Below, piece after piece: positions 1 to 5,157 of a stretch of 5,157 nucleotides of DNA. Both the position numbers and the translations under genes were made by a program. The stretch's first letter is position 1; every line of letters begins with the position of its first letter. Under the pieces are notes generated by a model that worked only from the letters and a program-made list of their open reading frames with translations, was not told the origin of the DNA and made no database searches. Origin of the DNA: Chloroflexia bacterium (lineage in GTDB: Bacteria > Chloroflexota > Chloroflexia > Thermomicrobiales > UBA6265); the NCBI GenBank assembly GCA_013698495.1, contig JACCUV010000007.1, forward strand, positions 1 through 5,157. Reading direction: 5' to 3'.

Positions 1-249
1 GCGGGCGATGAGTTCACCACCACCGATTTCATCCACCTGATGCAATCGGTTCCCGCGGCCGCCGAAGCCTACGACCAGGCTCTGGTCGCCTGGGGAGAGC
101 AGGAGCGCCATAGCAAGATGGTGATTCACGGTCAGGTCGTTCCGGGCGCGCTGCGGCGTTCGAACAAGGTGGAATGGCAAGGGTTCGCTCACGGCGAGGT
201 CGATGAATACGCCGTGCCGGCCTGGTGGAAGTTGACGTCGCAAGACTGA
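1..249 (+). CDS. Unrecognised protein, C-terminal part (5' end outside the window)
   Basis: The reading frame is open from the first base to a TGA at 247-249 and gives 82 residues. An ATG at 40 exists, but the frame continues upstream of it without a stop, so this is most simply the tail of a longer gene cut by the window edge. The peptide is soluble-looking, with no membrane segment. It opens with an acidic, threonine-rich stretch (GDEFTTTDF), then a probable helix (residues about 14-36), and ends in an aromatic segment rich in W, H, E and Y (VEWQGFAHGE, then VPAWWKL). I do not recognise the family and assign no function. The next gene follows after 64 bp that contain its own TATAAT box, so co-transcription is uncertain. 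That this is a real coding tail is likely from its codon use (G/C-rich third positions), but identity is unknown. Confidence 0.6.
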   Translation, partial: AGDEFTTTDFIHLMQSVPAAAEAYDQALVAWGEQERHSKMVIHGQVVPGALRRSNKVEWQGFAHGEVDEYAVPAWWKLTSQD

Positions 250-265
250 AGGACTGTACGTACGT

Positions 266-271
266 TATAAT
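266..271 (+). promoter_or_regulatory. Candidate -10 box upstream of the FdhD-like gene
   Basis: A perfect TATAAT lies in an otherwise GC-rich spacer, 42 bases before the chosen start at 314. No good -35 hexamer is present at 16-18 bp spacing (AGACTG at 243-248 is poor), and there is no TG extension. A TTGACG at 232-237 is too far away (28 bp). The box is directly preceded by the self-complementary GTACGTACGT (256-265). If used, transcription would start near 278 and give a leader of about 36 nt. Confidence 0.45.
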
Positions 272-299
272 CGTGCCAACGAGTCATCGAGCGGGATCG

Positions 300-309
300 G
301 TGGATCCAC
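300..309. repeat. 10-bp perfect palindrome over the FdhD-like ribosome binding region
   Basis: GTGGATCCAC is fully self-complementary and ends four bases before the ATG at 314. It overlaps GGTGGA (299-304), the only Shine-Dalgarno-like sequence at suitable distance (nine bases). It could be an operator half-site or, less likely, an RNA structure; a loopless 10-bp palindrome makes a poor hairpin. It may also be chance. Confidence 0.4.
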
Positions 310-313
310 TCAA

Positions 314-1234
314 ATGCGACTGGACGGTGTGGGCATGAGCGAGCAATCGTATCGAAATGGGTCATCATCAGCGGACCAGTGGCCAGCGCATGCGCAAACG
401 CGCACTACCCCTGGCGCCACCTCCGCCATGAACCGTGGGCACGTGCTTCCGCGATTCGATCCCGCCAAACTGCGACGACATCTCCCGAGCACCCAACGCA
501 TCCGGATCGAGATCAACGGGATGCTTGCCGGCGCCCCCGAGGCAATTCCGGACGCGACCGCCGAGTTTGCGATTGGATGGGCGTTTGCCAATCGCTTCTT
601 TGCGAGCGCCGATCAACTCGGCAAGGTGTCGAACACGGCCGGGTACGCCTCACTCATGGTGGAGAGCGGAATCGATCTCGACCGCCTCAAATACGAATCC
701 ATCGGCTGGATACCACGCGCCGATCTTCAGGTCGAGCAGTCTGCCATGGTGTCTGAACGTGCGCCACGGGCCGTGTCCGTCATGTCCGAAATGGACGCCA
801 TTGCCACCTGCCGCCAGGCGTTTGATCGATTCGACAACGACGGCGCCAAGGCAGGGTACATCCATGCGGCGCTCGCCTCCGCCGACGAGGTGGTGTGTGT
901 TGCGCGGGACACCCGCGCCGACGCCGCGGCCTGCAAGGTCCTGGGCTGGGCCATTTCGACGCAGTTCGATTGCATGTCCAGCATGCTTGTCGTACGGGGT
1001 GTGCTCGACGGTCTGATCGTCGAAGCCGCGGCCCGCGCCGGCATCCCGATTGTGGCCACCGATGCGGTCCCCACTGATCGCGCAGTCGCGATCGCCGCCC
1101 ATTCGTGTGTGACTTTGCTCGGTCTGGCGCTCTCTCATCGTCGAGGTCTGTTTGTCGATAGCGGACATTTGGGAGAGGATGTGGCACTTCTTTCCGACTC
1201 GGATGAAGATCCGTTTGAGGCGCCTGACGCGTAG
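314..1234 (+). CDS. FdhD-like protein lacking the catalytic CxxC motif
   Basis: The 306-residue product resembles FdhD, the sulfurtransferase that passes sulfur from a cysteine desulfurase to the molybdenum cofactor of formate dehydrogenase. The N-terminal half matches at residues 62-104: an IRIEING strand, then a segment like the 'LAxGFxxSEGII' helix (EFAIGWAFANRFFASADQLG). The C-terminal half matches at about 181-286: GYIHAALAS (cf. TGGTHAA), KVLGWAI, SMLVVRG (cf. the 'LLVSGR' strand), VEAAARAGIPIVATDAVPTDRAVAIA and VTLLGLAL. What is missing matters: no CxxC occurs anywhere (cysteines only at 166, 195, 207, 220 and 265), and the usual EDVGRHNA segment reads RDTRADAA (198-205). The enzyme is therefore probably not a standard sulfurtransferase; it may bind cofactor or nucleotide, or have a new role. 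The ATG at 314 has GGTGGA nine bases upstream; ATGs at 335 and 428 are alternatives, and residues 1-60 show no known domain. No formate dehydrogenase gene is visible nearby. Fold assignment is fairly sure, function is not. Confidence 0.75.
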   Translation: MRLDGVGMSEQSYRNGSSSADQWPAHAQTRTTPGATSAMNRGHVLPRFDPAKLRRHLPSTQRIRIEINGMLAGAPEAIPDATAEFAIGWAFANRFFASADQLGKVSNTAGYASLMVESGIDLDRLKYESIGWIPRADLQVEQSAMVSERAPRAVSVMSEMDAIATCRQAFDRFDNDGAKAGYIHAALASADEVVCVARDTRADAAACKVLGWAISTQFDCMSSMLVVRGVLDGLIVEAAARAGIPIVATDAVPTDRAVAIAAHSCVTLLGLALSHRRGLFVDSGHLGEDVALLSDSDEDPFEAPDA

Positions 1235-1277
1235 AACAGGATGGGCGTGCCGCCTCTGCGGGCAAACCTGCCTGTTC
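1234..1277 (+). terminator. Possible hairpin after the FdhD-like gene
   Basis: GAACAGG (1234-1240), beginning at the last base of the stop codon, is complementary to CCTGTTC (1271-1277). Inside it sits a second stem, CCGC (1250-1253) with GCGG (1258-1261) around a CTCT loop. The nested structure is placed correctly for a transcript end, but no run of T follows, so a standard intrinsic terminator is not shown. It could also be a chance structure. Confidence 0.25.
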
Positions 1278-1320
1278 AGTTGGGTGCAACCAAGCGCACT
1301 TCTCGGCTAAGCTTCACTTG

Positions 1321-1326
1321 TACAAT
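1321..1326 (+). promoter_or_regulatory. Candidate -10 box for ftsH
   Basis: TACAAT matches five of six bases of the -10 consensus, in the most AT-rich part of the spacer before ftsH. No convincing -35 is found at 16-18 bp (ACTTCT at 1298-1303 is weak). A start near 1333 would give a leader of about 88 nt, which includes a short GC hairpin (GCCGG 1374-1378 with CCGGC 1389-1393). Supported only by pattern and position. Confidence 0.3.
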
Positions 1327-1402
1327 CGAATTGCGGGTCCTCGGCCGATTTAAAGCCGCCCGGATGAGTCACGGCCGGCGATACGCGTCCGGCGCCACGA
1401 TC

Positions 1403-1410
1403 AGGAAAGA
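1403..1410 (+). promoter_or_regulatory. ftsH ribosome binding site
   Basis: AGGAAAGA is purine-rich and ends ten bases before the ATG at 1421. Spacing is slightly long but it is the best site in the leader. It decides for 1421 over the in-frame ATGs at 1241 and 1364, which have no such site and would add up to 60 residues unlike any FtsH. Confidence 0.55.
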
Positions 1411-1420
1411 AAACACCTAC

Positions 1421-3499
1421 ATGTCCCAGCAGGACCCCAAGAAGCCCCAGCTCCCGCTGATGCGTCCCGACAAGGATCAAAACCGTCAGCAGAATCCGAG
1501 CCCGAAGGGCAATGGTCAGCCTCAACCCCCGGAACGACGCACGCCTCGGATACCGACGTGGGTCGTCGCTTCGCTCATCATCGCCCTCATTGGCTGGTAT
1601 ATCTGGGAGTTCTTTGGACCCAGCGACGATGTGACGATCACTGGTGTGAGTTATTCGGCGATCACGGAGCAGATTGACGTCCAAAACGTGGAGCGGGCCA
1701 CGCTCTCCGAAACCCGGATCGAGATGGAGCTCAGGGATCCGATCAGGTGGGATACGCAAAACGAGCGAATTGACAACGACGCTCCCGCCGACAACCCCAA
1801 CATTGTCGAAACGGACCACATCGACTCCACGCTTCCCCAGGGCGTCGAGAATCCCGACCTGCTCGCCGAACTCGAAGCGTCCGGAGCCGTGATCGAAGGC
1901 CGCACCACGGGCGGTTCAGTGTGGACCGGATTGCTCTTCAGTTTCCTGCCATTCCTGCTCTTCCTCGGCCTGATTATCTTCATGGGTCGCCAAATGAGCC
2001 GGGGTCAGCAAAACGTATTCGGATTCGGACGCAGCAAGGCCCGCAAGAACGATCCGGAGCGACCCCAGGTGACTTTCGCCGATGTGGCGGGCGAGGACGA
2101 GGCCAAGCAGGAACTCATGGAAGTCGTCGACTTCTTGCGCAATCCGGCCAAATATCATGCGCTTGGGGCGCGATTGCCGCGTGGCGTGCTGCTGGTTGGC
2201 CCTCCTGGAACCGGCAAGACGCTGACCGCGCGCGCTGTCGCCGGCGAAGCGGGCGTGCCCTTCTTCAGCGTTTCGGCCTCGGAATTCGTCGAGATGTTCG
2301 TTGGCGTCGGCGCGAGCCGCGTCCGCGATCTCTTCGACAAAGCCAAGGCGGCCGCTCCGGCAATCATCTTCGTTGACGAAATGGACGCTGTCGGACGGCA
2401 GCGCTTCGCCGGGCTAGGCGGTTCCAACGATGAGCGCGAGCAAACCCTCAACCAGCTTCTGGTCGAGATGGACGGGTTCGAAACGAATCAGGAAGTGATC
2501 GTGATGGCGGCGACCAACCGCCCGGACGTGCTCGATCCTGCCTTGCTGCGACCCGGACGATTCGACCGCCAGGTGACTGTCGGCTTGCCCGACAAACGAG
2601 GCCGCATCGCAATTCTTGGCATCCATACCCGTGGCATCCCGGTTCAGGGAGCAGTCGACCTTGAGCTCATCGCCAAGTCGACCACCGGATTTTCGGGCGC
2701 AGACCTCTCGAATCTCGTCAATGAGGCCGCGTTGACGGCGGCGCGGCGCAACCGCACTGAGATTCTTCAGGCGGACTTCGACGAGGCCCTCGACAAAATC
2801 CTCCTCGGCGTCGCCCGCAGCGGAATCATGAACGAGCGGGAGAAAGAAGTCGTCGCCTACCACGAGGCCGGTCATGCCCTCGTTGCCCATTTCACAGCTG
2901 GTTCCGATCCACTGCGCAAGGTCAGCGTGGTGCCGCGCGGTCGCGCTCTTGGCCTCACCGTGCAGATGCCGGACGAGGACCGTTACAACTACAGCCGCAC
3001 CTATCTCCTCGGCCGCCTGGCCGGGATGCTCGGTGGTCGGGCCGCGGAAATGGTGGTTTACGGCGAGATAACGACCGGCGCCGAAAACGACCTCAAACAG
3101 GCCACGAGTTTGGCGCGGCGGATGGTCGGGCTCTGGGGTATGAGCGACGACGTGGGTCCGATTTACCTGGGCACTGGCGAGGAGCATGTCTTCCTCGGTC
3201 GCGAGATCACGCAGGATAAATCCTTCTCCGACGCGACATCGGAACGTCTCGATGCCGCCGTGCGCGAAATGGTCGAGAACGCCCTGCAACAGGCCCTTTC
3301 CATCAACAACAAGCACCGCGAGAAACTGACCGATCTGGTGGCCGCGTTGCTGGAGAAAGAAACACTGGATGCGCCACAGGTGCTCGAAATCTTTGGCGAG
3401 CCGCCGGTTCCCGAAGACTACGAGGCCGGCATGGTGATCCGCCCCGGCGTGGGACAACCCGCGCCCTCGGTCGCCAACGGGTTTGGCGACCAGAATTAG
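1421..3499 (+). CDS. ftsH: ATP-dependent zinc metalloprotease FtsH
   Basis: A 692-residue, membrane-anchored AAA+ protease that forms hexamers, unfolds membrane and soluble substrates with ATP and degrades them. The order is complete: a polar N-terminal tail rich in Pro, Gln and charged residues (1-45), membrane helix 1 (about 46-65), an extracytoplasmic domain (about 66-166), helix 2 (about 167-188), the AAA domain and the peptidase domain. Visible motifs are Walker A GPPGTGKT (260-267), the substrate-gripping pore FVG (293-295), Walker B IIFVDEMD (315-322), and the second region of homology (364-383) with arginine fingers R377 and R380. In the peptidase, HEAGH (481-485) gives H481, catalytic E482 and H485; D557 in TTGAENDLKQ is the expected third zinc ligand. 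All key residues are intact, so it should be active. The N-terminal tail is longer than the few residues before helix 1 in E. coli FtsH. The gene appears monocistronic: 186 bp separate it from the preceding gene, and pyk converges from the other side. Identity is certain; the start rests on AGGAAAGA and on the protein fit. Confidence 0.98.
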   Translation: MSQQDPKKPQLPLMRPDKDQNRQQNPSPKGNGQPQPPERRTPRIPTWVVASLIIALIGWYIWEFFGPSDDVTITGVSYSAITEQIDVQNVERATLSETRIEMELRDPIRWDTQNERIDNDAPADNPNIVETDHIDSTLPQGVENPDLLAELEASGAVIEGRTTGGSVWTGLLFSFLPFLLFLGLIIFMGRQMSRGQQNVFGFGRSKARKNDPERPQVTFADVAGEDEAKQELMEVVDFLRNPAKYHALGARLPRGVLLVGPPGTGKTLTARAVAGEAGVPFFSVSASEFVEMFVGVGASRVRDLFDKAKAAAPAIIFVDEMDAVGRQRFAGLGGSNDEREQTLNQLLVEMDGFETNQEVIVMAATNRPDVLDPALLRPGRFDRQVTVGLPDKRGRIAILGIHTRGIPVQGAVDLELIAKSTTGFSGADLSNLVNEAALTAARRNRTEILQADFDEALDKILLGVARSGIMNEREKEVVAYHEAGHALVAHFTAGSDPLRKVSVVPRGRALGLTVQMPDEDRYNYSRTYLLGRLAGMLGGRAAEMVVYGEITTGAENDLKQATSLARRMVGLWGMSDDVGPIYLGTGEEHVFLGREITQDKSFSDATSERLDAAVREMVENALQQALSINNKHREKLTDLVAALLEKETLDAPQVLEIFGEPPVPEDYEAGMVIRPGVGQPAPSVANGFGDQN

Positions 3500-3511
3500 A
3501 ACAGCCTTGTC

Positions 3512-3523
3512 ATCCGGGCGGAT
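3512..3523. repeat. Short inverted repeat between ftsH and pyk
   Basis: ATCCG-GG-CGGAT is symmetric and would form at best a four-pair stem with a GGGC loop. It lies 12 bp past the ftsH stop and 10 bp past the pyk stop, where a shared terminator would be expected. It is too weak, and has no T tract on either strand, to be called a terminator. Confidence 0.3.
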
Positions 3524-3533
3524 CACCTCTGAA

Positions 3534-5000
3534 TCAATCCAAGTGGTGACACTCCAGGAACAGGGCGCGCCGGTTTCCGGCCCTGGGAACGCTGCCCACG
3601 ATCACGATCCGATCGCCGGCGGCGGCGAAGCCAAGGCGCCGGATGCCAGCCTCGACCTGGACGATGACGTCGTCGGTGTTCGTGGCCAACGGCTCGTGCA
3701 CCGGCACGAGCCCGTGCCAGAGCGAGAGCCGCGCCGCGACATGGGCGCGGTCGGCAAAGGCGAGGATCGGCACGCCAGGGCGATGCTGGGATACATGCTC
3801 GGCCGTTTCCCCGGTGGCGGTCAGGACGGCGATTGCTGACGCCTTCAGGTCGTGAGCGAGATTGGCCGCGGCGTTGGCGATCGCATACGCGATCCCGCCG
3901 GATTCGGCATGTTCGATATCGTCGCCAATCGCCTGCATTGCCAATCGCCAAGTGTCGTCGGCCTCGATTGTGCGCGCAATCTGGGCCATCGTCTCCACGG
4001 TTCTTGTTGGCCAAGAACCGACCGCCGTTTCGCCCGAGAGCATCACCGCGTCCGTTCCATCGAGGAGCGCATTGGCAATGTCGCTTGCCTCGGCCCGGGT
4101 GGGCCGGGGATTGACGATCATCGACTCGAGCATTTGGGTTGCCGTGATCACTGGTTTACCGGCCCTGTTGGCGAGCCTGATCAATCGCTTCTGGATCAGC
4201 GGCACCTTGTCCGGACTCATCTCGACACCCAGGTCGCCGCGGGCCACCATCAATCCATCGCTCACGGCCACGATCGCCTCGAGTTCCCTGACCGCTTGCG
4301 GCTTCTCGATTTTGGCGATGAGAGGTTGGCTTCCCCCGAGGTCCCCGATTCGCGCCTTGGCGTCGATCACGTCTTGCGGCGATCGCACGAAACTCAGCGC
4401 TATCATGTCGACTCCGAGTGCGATCCCGAACGCCAGGTCTTCGACATCCTTGGCGGTCATCGACGGCGTCGTCACATTCGAGCCCGGCAGATTGATCCCC
4501 TTCCGCGGTTTGACCAACCCGCCGTGGACGACCTCGGCGATGACCTCGTCTCCCCACTCGGCGCCAAAGCGAAGCTCGGCCACGCGGAGTTCGAGCAATC
4601 CATCGTCGATCAGGATCGCATCCCCAACGCGCACATCGTGGGCGAGATGCTCGTAGGAGGTCGACACCCGATCTTTTGTGCCTTGAACCACGTCGGTGCA
4701 AATCGCGATCTGATCGCCGGGGGTGACGACAAACGGCCGGTCGTCTTCCAACTCGCCGATGCGCAGTTTGGGTCCCTGCAAATCCTGAAGAATAGTCGTC
4801 GGGCGACCGAGTCGCGCGGCCACGTCGCGAATCGTGTTGTAGACCTCGGCGTGGCGTTCGTGTTCACCGTGGGAGAAATTGAGCCGGAACGTGCTGACGC
4901 CTGCCCGAATCATTGCTTCGATCGACGCAGGGTCCTCAGATGCGGGACCGACGGTGGCGACGATCTTGGTGAGCGGATACCTGGCGGCGTTGACATTCAT
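3534..5000 (-). CDS. pyk: Pyruvate kinase
   Basis: Pyruvate kinase (488 aa, cytosolic) transfers phosphate from phosphoenolpyruvate to ADP, giving pyruvate and ATP in the last step of glycolysis. The A domain opens with TKIVATVGPAS (11-21) and RLNFSHG (39-45; R39, N41, S43). The B lid spans about 82-175. The A domain resumes with KIEKPQAV (230-237; catalytic K230, metal ligand E232), MVARGDLGVE (251-260; metal ligand D256), TATQMLESM (286-294, T288) and TRAEASDIAN plus GTDAVMLSGETA (301-326). The C domain (about 361-488) has TATGETAEHVS (394-404), where effector sugar phosphates bind in related enzymes. There is no extra C-terminal swivelling domain. Residues L74, Q75, K78 and I81 fit the K+-independent class. 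The ATG at 5000 has GGGGAA five bases upstream and fits family N-termini; in-frame ATGs at 5099 and 5069 would add 33 or 23 residues with no family likeness. The last residues (GNRRALFLECHHLD) lack the common GTTN motif. Identity is certain. Confidence 0.98.
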   Translation of the reverse strand: MNVNAARYPLTKIVATVGPASEDPASIEAMIRAGVSTFRLNFSHGEHERHAEVYNTIRDVAARLGRPTTILQDLQGPKLRIGELEDDRPFVVTPGDQIAICTDVVQGTKDRVSTSYEHLAHDVRVGDAILIDDGLLELRVAELRFGAEWGDEVIAEVVHGGLVKPRKGINLPGSNVTTPSMTAKDVEDLAFGIALGVDMIALSFVRSPQDVIDAKARIGDLGGSQPLIAKIEKPQAVRELEAIVAVSDGLMVARGDLGVEMSPDKVPLIQKRLIRLANRAGKPVITATQMLESMIVNPRPTRAEASDIANALLDGTDAVMLSGETAVGSWPTRTVETMAQIARTIEADDTWRLAMQAIGDDIEHAESGGIAYAIANAAANLAHDLKASAIAVLTATGETAEHVSQHRPGVPILAFADRAHVAARLSLWHGLVPVHEPLATNTDDVIVQVEAGIRRLGFAAAGDRIVIVGSVPRAGNRRALFLECHHLD

Positions 5001-5005
5001 GCTTG

Positions 5006-5011
5006 TTCCCC
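5006..5011 (-). promoter_or_regulatory. pyk ribosome binding site
   Basis: Read on the minus strand, GGGGAA ends five bases before the ATG at 5000. Spacing and sequence are good. The competing AGAGG before the ATG at 5069 is only about two bases from that codon, too close for efficient use, so the start at 5000 is preferred. Confidence 0.65.
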
Positions 5012-5090
5012 GTACGGGTGAATGAATTCGATTGAATCCGGACATTCGCCATTGTGGCACAGTCGCCATTACCTCTTCGTTGCAGGTGCT

Positions 5091-5142
5091 ATTTCCCACA
5101 TCGGATCTCGAATTGCGCCGTTTGTCCCGTATAGTGGGAAAT
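5091..5142. repeat. 9-bp inverted repeat upstream of pyk
   Basis: ATTTCCCAC (5091-5099) and GTGGGAAAT (5134-5142) are perfect reverse complements separated by 34 bp. Centres are 43 bp apart, about four helical turns, so two bound proteins could face the same side. The right arm overlaps TATAGT (5130-5135, + strand). The arrangement looks like an operator pair, possibly serving pyk, a gene beyond the window, or both. No regulator can be named. Confidence 0.45.
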
Positions 5143-5154
5143 GTAAGAGTCCAA
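5128..5154 (-). promoter_or_regulatory. Weak candidate promoter for pyk
   Basis: On the minus strand TTGGAC (5154-5149) is followed after 15 bp by TATACG (5133-5128). The spacing is short and both boxes are imperfect. The transcript would carry a leader of about 120 nt. The same AT-rich patch reads TATAGT on the + strand, so it may instead serve a divergent gene past position 5157. No better match to a promoter is seen between 5001 and 5157. Confidence 0.25.
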
Positions 5155-5157
5155 TCG

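Noticed and set aside
1241..1420. 60-residue N-terminal extension of FtsH from ATG 1241
   Set aside because: No ribosome binding site and no FtsH likeness; ATG 1421 has AGGAAAGA and gives a normal domain order.
2414..3526. Long open frame (370 codons) on the - strand across ftsH
   Set aside because: Antisense to the FtsH AAA and peptidase domains, no known motifs, and His/Gly-rich composition expected from the complementary strand.
3561..3585. Hairpin CAGGGC / GCCCTG with inner GCCGG-TTT-CCGGC as an ftsH terminator
   Set aside because: It lies inside the 3' coding end of pyk, has no following T run, and such GC stems are common by chance in this composition.
3852..5021. Long open frame (389 codons) on the + strand across pyk
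   Set aside because: It lies opposite the unmistakable pyruvate kinase gene; its product has no recognisable domain and its composition (many Arg, Asp, His, Gly) is typical of antisense to GC-rich coding DNA.
5001..5099. 33-residue N-terminal extension of pyruvate kinase
   Set aside because: No family likeness; GGGGAA is well placed for the ATG at 5000.
1326..5117. Direct repeat TCGAATTGCG at 1326-1335 and 5108-5117
   Set aside because: Only ten bases, two copies, no shared context beyond being in spacers; likely chance.
1..5157. Search for CRISPR arrays, insertion sequences, tRNA or rRNA genes and integration sites
   Set aside because: No regular repeat-spacer pattern, transposase motif, cloverleaf or rRNA signature was seen; coding density is high and almost all sequence is explained.

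Overview
This window is GC-rich bacterial chromosome, mostly housekeeping. It holds the 3' end of one unrecognised gene, a complete gene for a diverged FdhD-like protein, a complete ftsH membrane protease gene and a complete pyruvate kinase gene. The first three read on the + strand and pyk reads on the - strand, convergent with ftsH. The organism cannot be fixed from the sequence. A high-GC bacterium is clear, and the style of FtsH and the degenerate FdhD paralogue would suit Chloroflexota (Thermomicrobia and relatives), but this is a weak inference. I see no phage, transposon, CRISPR, rRNA or tRNA signal.

Layout: 1-249 is the C-terminal 82 codons of an unknown protein. 250-313 is a short spacer with a perfect TATAAT box (266-271) and a 10-bp palindrome (300-309) just before the next start. 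314-1234 encodes a 306-residue FdhD-fold protein that lacks the CxxC sulfurtransferase motif. 1235-1420 is a 186-bp spacer with a possible hairpin after the FdhD-like gene and a possible ftsH promoter and leader. 1421-3499 is ftsH (692 aa). A 34-bp gap separates it from the stop of pyk, which occupies 3534-5000 on the minus strand (488 aa). 5001-5157 is the pyk upstream region and contains a 9-bp inverted repeat (5091-5099 / 5134-5142) around possible -10 elements on both strands; a further gene may start beyond the window.

Functionally, FtsH handles membrane and cytosolic protein quality control and pyruvate kinase makes the last ATP of glycolysis. Nothing suggests that they form a pathway with each other or with the FdhD-like gene. 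The most unusual item is the FdhD-like protein: the fold is recognisable at both ends, but the catalytic cysteines and the conserved EDVGRHNA-type motif are gone, so it is probably not a normal sulfur carrier for formate dehydrogenase. The pyruvate kinase carries the Leu/Gln/Lys/Ile residue set associated with K+-independent enzymes.
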